Source: Bacteroidales bacterium
GTDB lineage: Bacteria; Bacteroidota; Bacteroidia; Bacteroidales; VadinHA17
Assembly: GCA_022615595.1 (NCBI GenBank)
Contig: JAKEGI010000014.1
Location: 1 to 7,291 of the forward strand
Length of the DNA: 7,291 nt
Direction: 5' to 3'
Of the stretch, positions 1 to 6,724 are shown in pieces (the first letter of the stretch is position 1; each line of letters starts with the position of its first letter). A model generated the notes under the pieces. It had not been told where the DNA came from and searched no databases. It was given only the letters and a program-made list of their open reading frames with translations. The translations under genes and the position numbers were made by a program.

Positions 1-389
1 ATATCCACCTGTCGGGGCGACCCGATTGCCTGGTTGATTGCCTCTTTAGTAATTTCATGGAATACAATTCGTCGTGTTGTTTCCGGGTCTAATCCCAGAA
101 CTGATATAAGATGCCAGGCAATGGCTTCTCCCTCACGGTCCTCATCGGAAGCAATCCATACTGTTTTGGCCTGCGATGCAAGCTTTTTCAGTTCACTGAC
201 CACCTTCTTTTTATCTTCCGGTACTTCATAAACAGGCTTGAAACCTTTATCCACCTCAATCCCCAGCCTATTCTTCGAAAGATCACGTATGTGGCCGAAG
301 CTTGAGGCAACGGTAAATTCCTTACCGAGAAATTTCTCTATCGTTTTGGCCTGGGCGGGAGATTCAACTATTACCAGATTTTCTGTCAT
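1..389 (-). CDS. topA: DNA topoisomerase I, N-terminal part (partial, runs off left edge)
   Basis: Type IA topoisomerase, which relaxes negatively supercoiled DNA by transient single-strand cleavage in the nucleoid. Only the first 129 codons are present; the reading frame is open to the left edge. The visible part is the TOPRIM domain. Residues 6-17 read VIVESPAQAKTI, carrying the conserved acidic residue (E9) of the metal site. A later stretch reads ASDEDREGEAIAWH, the DxDxxGE-type TOPRIM motif, followed by RIVFHEITKEAI, which is also typical of TopA. The active-site tyrosine and zinc-finger C-terminus lie outside the window. The ATG at 389 is chosen because the family starts a few residues before VIVESPAKAKTI. 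It is transcribed divergently from the PBP gene across 112 bp and has its own promoter-like site. The identification rests on motif recognition and is very secure at family level. Confidence 0.96.
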   Translation of the reverse strand, partial: MTENLVIVESPAQAKTIEKFLGKEFTVASSFGHIRDLSKNRLGIEVDKGFKPVYEVPEDKKKVVSELKKLASQAKTVWIASDEDREGEAIAWHLISVLGLDPETTRRIVFHEITKEAINQAIGSPRQVD

Positions 390-411
390 TCGAGATTTTT
401 TAAAAACAGGG

Positions 412-443
412 CAAAGTAAGTGATTATGGGTCCTAACTTCAAA
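412..443 (-). promoter_or_regulatory. Candidate topA promoter of Bacteroidota type
   Basis: Read on the minus strand, TTTG (443-440) is followed after exactly 20 bases by TTACTTTG (419-412). The Bacteroidota primary-sigma consensus is TTTG, 19-21 bases, TAnnTTTG, so the -33 box is perfect and the -7 box matches except at its second base. Transcription would begin near 405, giving a leader of roughly 15 bases before the topA ATG at 389 and no Shine-Dalgarno sequence, which is common in this phylum. The start point is inferred from spacing. Confidence 0.6.
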
Positions 444-492
444 ATTATTAAGCAAGATTCTGTATAATTCACTAAATTAGCGCCCATATTAT

Positions 493-496
493 GAGG
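493..496 (+). promoter_or_regulatory. Ribosome binding site of the PBP gene
   Basis: GAGG sits five bases before the ATG at 502 and supports that start. An ATG at 491 is out of frame and overlaps this site. For transcription, only weak sites are visible in the spacer: TATAAT at 463-468 without a -35 partner, and TAAATTAG at 473-480, which resembles the -7 element but has no TTTG upstream at the right distance. Confidence 0.45.
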
Positions 497-501
497 TTGT
501 C

Positions 502-2847
502 ATGAGGGATCAAAAACTCCGCAAGCATATTGTCTGGTTCTGGGTGATTATTTCGCTTCCTGTTGTTTTTCTGGTCACCCTGTTCATTCTCATTTCAGCT
601 CAGAAACTTGGTCCTCTTCCCTCTTTTGAGGAACTTGAAAACCCTGCCAGCAACCTCGCTGCGGAGGTGTATTCGGAAGATAATGTACTTCTGGGGAAGT
701 TTTATATTCAGAATCGTACATGGACAGAATACGAGGATATTTCACCCTATGTCATTGATGCTCTCATAGCGACCGAAGATATAAGGTTCTACAGGCACTC
801 AGGCATAGATGTAAGAGGCCTGGCGAGGGTGCTTGTAAAGACAATCATCCTCGGGCAGAATACTGGTGGTGGCAGTACGATCACCCAGCAGCTGGCAAAA
901 AACCTCTTCCTGCCGCGTGACCTCTCTAATGACCCCGCCATTGTAAGATCGGTGAAGCTGGCTATAGCTAAATTCAAGGAGTGGCAGACGGCCGTAAAGC
1001 TCGAGAAGAGCTATACCAAGGAAGAGATTATAACAATGTATCTCAATGTTTTTGATTTTATATACAATGCCGTAGGCATTCACTCAGCAGCACGCATTTA
1101 TTTCAACACCACCCCTGACTCGCTGAATATAGAGCAGTCAGCATTACTCGTAGGGATGCTGAAGAATTCGGTTGCATATAATCCACTGCGCAACTACGAT
1201 GCTGCATTTAACAGGCGCAATGTGGTTCTGGGGCAGATGGAGAGGTACGGCTATTTAGAACGTGAGGTGGTTGACTCGGTCAGGAAACTGGACATCGTTC
1301 TTGACCTCAGGGAAGACAGCCATAATACCGGATTGGCAACCTACTTCAGGGAGTATATCCGCACAACCATGATCAAATATGAGCCAGAGCGAAACATGTT
1401 CTACTCTGATGATCAGTATAATGATGCTGTCTGGCAGTGGCATAATGATCCGCTTTACGGCTGGTGCAGGAAGAATAAGAAACCTGACGGGAATAACTAC
1501 AATCTTTACCGCGACGGCCTGAGGATATATACTACTATTAACTCCAGGATGCAGAACTATGCAGAGGCGGCCCTTGCCGAGCACCTCTCCGTAAATCTGC
1601 AGCCGGTCTTTAACCAGAAAGCAAAGAGCTACCGGAATCCACCCTATTCAAATGATCTTAATACAGCGGAGGTGAAGCAGCTGATCGAGAGATCGGTAAG
1701 GCAGAGTGACAGGTACCGCAATATGAAGTCAGCGGGGGTGCCGGAAGACTCTATAACCGTAGCGTTCAACACGCCGATACCCATGAAGCTCTTCTCCTGG
1801 AGCGGAGAGCGCGATACGGTGATGACTCCTCTTGATTCGGTAAAGTACTTCAAGTTCTTTGTGCGGTCATCATTTATGGCCATGAACCCGCATACCGGAC
1901 ATGTAAAGGCATATGTCGGCGGACCCGACTTCAGATATTTCAAATATGACGCTGTGACCCAGCAGAAGAAACAGGTAGGGTCAACCATCAAACCATTTCT
2001 TTACACACTGGCGATGCAGGATGGATATTCGCCCTGTTTTGAGGTTGAGAATATAGCCCGTTCATTTGACATTCCTGGTGACTCAGTACCATGGATCCCC
2101 AGGAGCTCAGGTCCGGAGGAATTTCACGGCAGGCTGGTCACTCTCAAGTGGGGTCTGGCACAGTCAGAGAATTACATCTCTGCCTGGCTGATGAAACAGT
2201 TCTCCCCCATGGCAGTGACTGACCTCATGCACAGGATGGGTGTCAGGAGTTACATAGACCCTGTCTTTTCCATTTTTCTGGGTACGTCAGACCTCTCGCT
2301 GGAAGAGATGGTGGGCGCATACGGAACTTTTGCCAACAAGGGAGTATATACCCGCCCTCTTTATGTGACACGCATTGAGGACCGCAACGGAAATGTCATC
2401 TCAACCTTTTCACCCTATATCGATGAGGTAATCAGTGAAGAAGATGCCTTTCTCATGACAAGCCTTCTGCAGGGTGTCGTTAACGAAGGGACGGGGCTCA
2501 GGCTCCGGGGGACTTACAAGCTTAGAAACCAGATGGGAGGCAAGACAGGTACGACACAGAACCATTCCAACGGATGGTATATGGGTGTATTGCCTGATCT
2601 TGTTGCCGGTGTATGGACTGGATGGGAGGATCAGGCTATTCATTTCGAGGATCTCTCTCTTGGTCAGGGTTCCAATATGGCATTGCCGGTCTTCGGTATC
2701 TTCATGCAGAAGGTTCTTGCCGATCCGGAGTTTGCTCCTTTAGGCGAATCAATCTTCGAAGCTCCGGCAAATTTCAATATTGAACTTGACTGCGACCGCG
2801 CAGCAGTAAGAAATCAGAGAAGTCCGTACAGACAGCAATACTACTGA
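502..2847 (+). CDS. mrcA: Class A penicillin-binding protein 1A-type (glycosyltransferase/transpeptidase)
   Basis: Bifunctional peptidoglycan synthase of 781 residues, anchored in the inner membrane with its catalytic domains in the periplasm. It polymerises lipid II and cross-links the stem peptides. Residues 11-32 form one membrane anchor after a short basic N-terminus. The GT51 domain follows: the catalytic Glu motif TEDIRFYRHSG (91-101, E92), GGGSTITQQLAKN (122-134), AKFKE (156-160, E160) and LEKSYTKEEIITMYLN (167-182). Residues about 295-450 form a linker between the domains. The transpeptidase has SxxK at S494/K497 (GSTIKP), SEN at 555-557 and KTGT at 681-684. All catalytic residues I can check are present, so it should be active and bind beta-lactams. 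The C-terminal tail is short, with no extra domain. The symbol mrcA (ponA) names the closest family type, not proven orthology. The gene is probably monocistronic, since it is divergent from topA and convergent with radA. Confidence 0.95.
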   Translation: MRDQKLRKHIVWFWVIISLPVVFLVTLFILISAQKLGPLPSFEELENPASNLAAEVYSEDNVLLGKFYIQNRTWTEYEDISPYVIDALIATEDIRFYRHSGIDVRGLARVLVKTIILGQNTGGGSTITQQLAKNLFLPRDLSNDPAIVRSVKLAIAKFKEWQTAVKLEKSYTKEEIITMYLNVFDFIYNAVGIHSAARIYFNTTPDSLNIEQSALLVGMLKNSVAYNPLRNYDAAFNRRNVVLGQMERYGYLEREVVDSVRKLDIVLDLREDSHNTGLATYFREYIRTTMIKYEPERNMFYSDDQYNDAVWQWHNDPLYGWCRKNKKPDGNNYNLYRDGLRIYTTINSRMQNYAEAALAEHLSVNLQPVFNQKAKSYRNPPYSNDLNTAEVKQLIERSVRQSDRYRNMKSAGVPEDSITVAFNTPIPMKLFSWSGERDTVMTPLDSVKYFKFFVRSSFMAMNPHTGHVKAYVGGPDFRYFKYDAVTQQKKQVGSTIKPFLYTLAMQDGYSPCFEVENIARSFDIPGDSVPWIPRSSGPEEFHGRLVTLKWGLAQSENYISAWLMKQFSPMAVTDLMHRMGVRSYIDPVFSIFLGTSDLSLEEMVGAYGTFANKGVYTRPLYVTRIEDRNGNVISTFSPYIDEVISEEDAFLMTSLLQGVVNEGTGLRLRGTYKLRNQMGGKTGTTQNHSNGWYMGVLPDLVAGVWTGWEDQAIHFEDLSLGQGSNMALPVFGIFMQKVLADPEFAPLGESIFEAPANFNIELDCDRAAVRNQRSPYRQQYY

Positions 2848-4200
2848 TCAGGAGAATAGTAACTTTACAAGACTCTCTATTTTTACTACAGACCTGATAT
2901 TAAGTCCGTTCTGTTCTTTTATATTACGGTGATAGCCTGAAATTACTATCTGTCCGAATCCCATTCTTGAGGCTTCGAGTATCCGCTGTTCTATTCTGGC
3001 AACAGGACGTATCTCACCTGAAAGTCCTACCTCTCCTGCAAAAGCAGTATTATGTCCCACCGGTGAATCAAGGTTCGATGAGAGCACTGAGCTAACGACG
3101 GCAAGGTCAATAGCCGGGTCGCTGACCTTTATTCCTCCTGCGATATTCAGGAAGACATCCTTCACAGCCAGCCTGAATCCTGCTCTCTTTTCGAGGACGG
3201 CAAGCAGCATATTGAGCCTTCTCGTATCAAAGCCTGTGGAGCTACGCTGTGGAGTACCGTAGACCGCGCTGCTAACAAGTGCCTGCGTTTCGATCATGAA
3301 TGGCCTGAGGCCGTCGACAGTGGCGGCAATAGATACTCCGCTGGCAGGGTCACGGTCGCGCCTGATGAACAGTTCAGAAGGGTTCGTTACTTCGCGCAGC
3401 CCGTTGCCGGCCATCTCGAATATGCCAATTTCAGCTGTTGATCCGAAACGGTTCTTCACCGGCCTGAGGATACGGAACACATAGTTGCCGTCGCCCTCGA
3501 ACTGTAGAACCACATCAACGATATGTTCAAGTACCTTTGGGCCTGCGAGTGATCCGTCCTTGGTGATATGGCCAATAAGTATCACCGGCACGCCTGTCTC
3601 CTTGGCATAACGCAGCATCATGGCAGTGCACTCTCTTACCTGTGACACTGATCCTGCGGAAGACTCGAGCAACGTTGACCTGAGGGTCTGGATGGAATCT
3701 ATTATCAGCAGGTGCGGATTGATCATCCCCGCCTGGGTAATTACATTCTCCAGCTCGGTCTCGTTGTATATAAAACATTGATCATTCTCTCCGGGGAGCC
3801 TTCCTGCTCTCAGCTTAACCTGCCCCTCGCTCTCCTCTCCCGAGACATACAGTACGCGTCTGTCACGGCATGCAAGCGCCAGTTGCAGGGCGAGGGTAGA
3901 TTTACCAATGCCTGGTTCACCTCCCATCAGTATGAGAGATCCTTTGACCATTCCTCCCCCGAGCAGGCGGTCCATTTCACTTATGCCCGTGGTAATACGG
4001 TCACTGTCACTGACCTCGATGCCTGAGAGCAACTCCGGCTTACGCCGCGGTGCATTGGAGGCTGACATGACAGTCGGGGAAGGAGTTATGATCTCCTCAC
4101 GGTAAGTATTCCATTCCTTGCAGGCGGGACAATGTCCGATCCACTTTGGTGACTCGGCACCACAGTTCTGACATACGTAGACAGTCTTGTTTTTTGCCAT
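2848..4200 (-). CDS. radA: DNA repair protein RadA (Sms)
   Basis: RecA-related hexameric ATPase that promotes branch migration of recombination intermediates. The protein is 450 residues, the usual family length. The N-terminal zinc finger is intact (C10, C13, C24, C27 in the form CxxC...CxxC). A RecA-like ATPase core follows, with Walker A GGEPGIGKST (93-102, K100), Walker B LLIID (164-168, D168) and the RadA-specific KNRFG motif at 249-253. The C-terminal third is the Lon-protease-like domain, including NIAGGIKVSDPAIDLAV (352-368) and AGEVGLSGEIRPVARIEQR (388-406). No key residue is missing. The ATG at 4200 places the first zinc cysteine at residue 10, as expected. It is the last gene of the minus-strand group, 44 bases after the membrane-protein gene, and its stop codon directly abuts that of the PBP gene on the other strand. 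Confidence 0.97.
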   Translation of the reverse strand: MAKNKTVYVCQNCGAESPKWIGHCPACKEWNTYREEIITPSPTVMSASNAPRRKPELLSGIEVSDSDRITTGISEMDRLLGGGMVKGSLILMGGEPGIGKSTLALQLALACRDRRVLYVSGEESEGQVKLRAGRLPGENDQCFIYNETELENVITQAGMINPHLLIIDSIQTLRSTLLESSAGSVSQVRECTAMMLRYAKETGVPVILIGHITKDGSLAGPKVLEHIVDVVLQFEGDGNYVFRILRPVKNRFGSTAEIGIFEMAGNGLREVTNPSELFIRRDRDPASGVSIAATVDGLRPFMIETQALVSSAVYGTPQRSSTGFDTRRLNMLLAVLEKRAGFRLAVKDVFLNIAGGIKVSDPAIDLAVVSSVLSSNLDSPVGHNTAFAGEVGLSGEIRPVARIEQRILEASRMGFGQIVISGYHRNIKEQNGLNIRSVVKIESLVKLLFS

Positions 4201-4222
4201 CAGGAGAAGGTTGCGTAAGGAA

Positions 4223-4230
4223 CAAATTTA
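4223..4230 (-). promoter_or_regulatory. Possible -7 promoter element for radA
   Basis: Read on the minus strand this is TAAATTTG, an exact match to the Bacteroidota -7 consensus TAnnTTTG. It lies in the 44-base gap before radA, with about 22 bases to the ATG. The expected -33 position (near 4251-4254) reads GATT rather than TTTG, so the site is only half supported. If used, it would give radA transcription independent of the upstream genes. Confidence 0.35.
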
Positions 4231-4244
4231 ATAAATGTATGTCA

Positions 4245-5282
4245 TCAGATAATCTTATCCGGCATTTGCGGAGTTAAAATACGCCCGCTCTGCTTTCCTA
4301 AGAGAATAAAGAGGGATGTCGCCCCCAGGAGTGCAATCAGCAGCAGCTGTGACTCGTGCGAAATTGTGGCATAGGCCAGACCCTCTTCAAGCGGAATACC
4401 GTATACCATAAGCAGGCCCCTCGACACTATCCAGTGGAAAGCCCCCATCCCGCTCTGTATCGGCACGGCCATTCCGAAGCTGCCAACAACAAGTATGAAC
4501 ATCGCTCCGCTGAACCCGAGCCCGGAAGTTGATTCGAGACAGAGCAGGGGAAGAAAAGCCATAAGCAGATAGGAAACCCACAGCAGTATGGTAAGCATTA
4601 TAAATTCCCACTTTTTTTTAAGAGAGGCGATTGATTTAAGCCCCTCGATAATCCCGTCAAAAAATGAATATAACTTCCTGAAAAAAGGTTTGCCTGAGAG
4701 TCTTTCCCTGAGAGAAAAGTAGAGGTAAACGCCAATTGCTCCTGAAGCAATTATCACCACATACAGGATGGTGGAAGAGCCAATGAGAAGAGATAATCTC
4801 TCGTTTGCCGGGTCAATTACATTCTCGAAAAGAAATCTTCCGGTTGTCTTGCTGCCGGCGATAATTGTCAGACCGAGCAACACGAGGACCGTCAGGACAT
4901 CGATTGTGCGTTCCACAATGACGGTTCCCACCAGTCTGTCAAAGGGAAGTTTCTCTTTCTTCCCCAGGGCGGCGCATCGTGAAACCTCTCCCAGTCTTGG
5001 AAAGACCAGGTTGGCAAAATAGCCTGTCACCAGCGAGTGATAGGTATTCATCAGGGAAGGCTTGTATCCAAGAGGCTCAATCAGAAGCTTCCACCTTTGT
5101 GCCCTGATGAAAAGGGCGATTATGGAGACGGCAGATGAGAGCAGCAGCCAGCCGTATTCAGCTTTCCTGAGTGTCTCACCCAGCTTTTCGAGGTCTATGC
5201 CTTTGAAGGAGATCCATAACAGGACAATCCCAATAAAAAGGAACAGAATAACCCTTGCGGTATTCTTCAGACCTCTCTTCAA
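4245..5282 (-). CDS. Flippase-like integral membrane protein (UPF0104 / lysylphosphatidylglycerol synthase TM family)
   Basis: A 345-residue polytopic inner-membrane protein of the family related to the membrane half of MprF (PF03706/COG0392). Hydrophobic segments lie at about 11-27, 44-60, 80-94, 118-142, 168-190, 227-249, 257-275 and 303-328. Family-type motifs are NLVFPRLGEVSRC (91-103), VERTID (123-128) and PIQSGMGAFHW (274-284, matching the PxxGGxG region). No catalytic LPG-synthase domain is attached, so lipid lysination is not expected; movement of a lipid or lipid-linked compound is an inference from MprF. The start is TTG at 5282, two bases after the panD stop. No ATG precedes TM1, and the next Met is residue 78, inside the fold. 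The close spacing suggests translational coupling to panD. The substrate is unknown. Confidence 0.85.
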   Translation of the reverse strand: MKRGLKNTARVILFLFIGIVLLWISFKGIDLEKLGETLRKAEYGWLLLSSAVSIIALFIRAQRWKLLIEPLGYKPSLMNTYHSLVTGYFANLVFPRLGEVSRCAALGKKEKLPFDRLVGTVIVERTIDVLTVLVLLGLTIIAGSKTTGRFLFENVIDPANERLSLLIGSSTILYVVIIASGAIGVYLYFSLRERLSGKPFFRKLYSFFDGIIEGLKSIASLKKKWEFIMLTILLWVSYLLMAFLPLLCLESTSGLGFSGAMFILVVGSFGMAVPIQSGMGAFHWIVSRGLLMVYGIPLEEGLAYATISHESQLLLIALLGATSLFILLGKQSGRILTPQMPDKII

Positions 5283-5284
5283 TG

Positions 5285-5635
5285 TCAGATGAGTTTATTT
5301 GTAACTGTGTCAGGGATTATTATCCGGGGCTTGAACTTTTTTGCCTCCTCAAAGTCGATCATAGCGTATGACATAATGATAACGACATCACCCACTGAGG
5401 TTTTTCGTGCAGCAGGGCCATTCAGACAGATCTCTCCTGAGCCTCTTCTGCCCTTGATCACGTATGTCACCAGTCTGCCGCCGGTTGTTTTATTCAGGAC
5501 ATGGACCTTTTCATTCTCAATGAGATTGGCGGCATCCATGAGATCTTCATCAATCGTCACACTTCCAACATAGTTAAGGTTGGCATCTGTGACGGTGACA
5601 TTATGAATTTTCGATTTGACTACTTCTATCATCAT
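5285..5635 (-). CDS. panD: Aspartate 1-decarboxylase precursor
   Basis: Cytoplasmic pyruvoyl enzyme that decarboxylates L-aspartate to beta-alanine for pantothenate synthesis. From the ATG at 5635 it is 116 residues and begins [15 protein letters not shown]. With this start the self-cleavage site falls at Gly24-Ser25 (NYVGSVTID), the same numbering as E. coli PanD. K9, H11, Y22, R54, T57, Y58 and N72 also coincide with the E. coli active-site residues, which strongly supports the start. Other in-frame starts exist at ATG 5644, ATG 5632 and TTG 5665. The last lies inside the promoter element and is unlikely. One mild difference is NGPAA at 72-76 where many homologues have NGAAA. The gene follows panC by 48 bases and is followed after two bases by the membrane-protein gene. 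It should undergo autocatalytic processing into beta and alpha chains. Confidence 0.95.
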   Translation of the reverse strand: MMIEVVKSKIHNVTVTDANLNYVGSVTIDEDLMDAANLIENEKVHVLNKTTGGRLVTYVIKGRRGSGEICLNGPAARKTSVGDVVIIMSYAMIDFEEAKKFKPRIIIPDTVTNKLI

Positions 5636-5662
5636 AACTGTCATGACGGCTCTTAAACAGGA

Positions 5663-5693
5663 CAAAGATAAACAACCTTTTGTTCAACGCAAT
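5663..5693 (-). promoter_or_regulatory. Candidate internal promoter for panD
   Basis: On the minus strand, ATTG (5693-5690) is followed after 19 bases by TATCTTTG (5670-5663). This is an exact TAnnTTTG -7 box with a three-of-four -33 box at legal spacing. It overlaps the end of panC (stop at 5684) and would start transcription near 5657, just upstream of the panD ATGs at 5644 and 5635. It suggests that panD and the genes behind it can be expressed separately from panC. Confidence 0.5.
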
Positions 5694-6541
5694 GAAATCC
5701 TGATATTGTCAATCAGTCTTATCTCGCCTGCGAAGAGAGCTATACAGGCATAGTATCTTCTGTTGTCTGCCATCTCACTCTTCATATTCAGGGGAGTGAG
5801 GTTTCCCCCATCTGCAACCTCAAAGTATTCAAGCCTGAATCCGGGAATTTTTGATATGCGGTCGCTTACAAAACTCTTCAGCTCATCTATCTCTTTTTCG
5901 CGTGCCATTCCTGCAACGCCCTTCAGTGTTTTATATATCTCTCCTGCCCTTTCACGGTGTTCAGGCAGTAATCGTTTGTTCCGGCTGCTCATGGCCAGAC
6001 CGTCCTTCTCTCTTTTGATAGGGCAGGCAACTATCCTTATCCCGGGATAGCTTCGCCTTGCGAGTTCTTTTATTATTGTCAGCTGCTGGAAATCCTTCTG
6101 CCCAAAAAAGGCGGATGAAGGTTTAATGATATCAAAAAGCCTTGAGACAACCTGTGCGACTCCATTGAAATGACCGGGTCTGTGAAGTCCCTCCATCACC
6201 TTGTCGAGTGTTCCGAAGTCGAATCTTCTCGTGTCAGGCCCCGGATATATTTCCTCAGGCGAGGGCATGAAGACAAAGTCATCGTTTCGCATGACTCCGG
6301 AGAGCATTGAGAGATCTTCTTCAGGTGTACGGGGGTATTTCTTCAGGTCTTCGGGGTCATTGAACTGTGTCGGGTTGACGAAGATACTCACTGCCACCAT
6401 CTGGCATTTTGTTATTGCTGATCTTACCAGGGAGAGATGTCCCTCATGCAGTGCTCCCATTGTCGGTACGAAACCCGGGGCTTCGCACCTGCATTTCAGA
6501 TAATGGCCGGCGACCTCTCCGGTGGTGGTGAAGACTTTCAT
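5684..6541 (-). CDS. panC: Pantoate--beta-alanine ligase (pantothenate synthetase)
   Basis: Cytoplasmic enzyme that activates (R)-pantoate with ATP and condenses it with beta-alanine to give pantothenate, using the product of the next gene, panD. The 285-residue length is normal. The nucleotidyltransferase fold is shown by PTMGALHEGHLSL (26-38), the HIGH-like ATP motif with H32 and H35. Further conserved blocks are VSIFVNPTQFNDPEDLKKYPR (51-71), GHFNGVAQVV (123-132, N126), FFGQKDFQQL (145-154, K149) and the KMSKS-like REKDGLAMSSRN (177-188). All catalytic blocks are present. The ATG at 6541 gives MKVFTTTGEV, a normal family N-terminus. The upstream bases are A-rich with no Shine-Dalgarno sequence. 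It heads the minus-strand group and is divergent from the glycogen-synthase-like gene across 183 bp. I could not find a convincing promoter for it in that spacer. Confidence 0.97.
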   Translation of the reverse strand: MKVFTTTGEVAGHYLKCRCEAPGFVPTMGALHEGHLSLVRSAITKCQMVAVSIFVNPTQFNDPEDLKKYPRTPEEDLSMLSGVMRNDDFVFMPSPEEIYPGPDTRRFDFGTLDKVMEGLHRPGHFNGVAQVVSRLFDIIKPSSAFFGQKDFQQLTIIKELARRSYPGIRIVACPIKREKDGLAMSSRNKRLLPEHRERAGEIYKTLKGVAGMAREKEIDELKSFVSDRISKIPGFRLEYFEVADGGNLTPLNMKSEMADNRRYYACIALFAGEIRLIDNIRISLR

Positions 6542-6626
6542 TTTTACTGATACAATTGTCAGGATTTCGGATTTCTTTCAATGAAAATTCATCTGAAACG
6601 GTCTTATCAAATACAAATAAACACCA

Positions 6627-6651
6627 TTTTGTCAGTAACATGCTGTCAAAA
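6627..6651. repeat. Imperfect 25-bp inverted repeat in the panC/glgA spacer
   Basis: Left arm TTTTGTCAG (6627-6635) and right arm CTGTCAAAA (6643-6651) pair at eight of nine positions across a 7-base centre. The single mismatch is T6632/T6646. It lies 29 bases upstream of the glgA-side -7 box and 85 bases upstream of panC. The dyad could be a protein-binding operator serving one or both divergent genes. A terminator is unlikely, as neither arm is GC-rich and no gene ends here. Confidence 0.4.
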
Positions 6652-6680
6652 GGCTTGGAAAATAATTGTATTTTTTTTAT

Positions 6681-6688
6681 TATCTTTG
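6681..6688 (+). promoter_or_regulatory. glgA: -7 promoter element for the glycogen-synthase-like gene
   Basis: TATCTTTG is an exact match to the Bacteroidota -7 consensus TAnnTTTG and is followed by CA, as is common in such promoters. It follows a run of T and A bases. The best -33 candidate is CTTG at 6654-6657, but its 23-base spacing is longer than usual. Transcription would start near 6694, leaving a leader of about 30 bases that contains the ribosome binding site. Confidence 0.5.
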
Positions 6689-6713
6689 CACTTTGTATAA
6701 AAACAGGTACATC

Positions 6714-6719
6714 GGGAGG
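6714..6719 (+). promoter_or_regulatory. Strong ribosome binding site of the glycogen-synthase-like gene
   Basis: GGGAGG lies five bases before the ATG at 6725 and fixes that start. It is a clearer Shine-Dalgarno sequence than at any other gene in the window, where starts are mostly preceded by A/T-rich leaders. Confidence 0.6.
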
Positions 6720-6724
6720 TTTTA

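Noticed and set aside
34..423. Three small plus-strand open reading frames over the left edge
   Set aside because: They are antisense shadows of topA, whose TOPRIM motifs are unmistakable on the minus strand.
442..469. Inverted repeat AATTAT...ATAATT in the topA/PBP spacer
   Set aside because: The arms are only six A/T bases across a wide gap, which is expected by chance in an AT-rich spacer.
1255..1991. Minus-strand open reading frames of about 110 codons inside the PBP gene
   Set aside because: They are antisense to a fully intact, motif-rich coding region, with no start signals or family features of their own.
3712..4105. Plus-strand open reading frames antisense to radA
   Set aside because: They lie opposite the RadA Walker A region and zinc-finger end, overlap each other, and have low-complexity Ser/Arg/Pro content typical of shadow frames.
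6626..6651. Perfect TTGACA (minus strand, near 6651-6645) as a -35 box for panC
   Set aside because: At 17 bases downstream the sequence reads TGGTGT, not a -10 box, and Bacteroidota primary promoters do not use TTGACA. The match is better explained as one arm of the inverted repeat.
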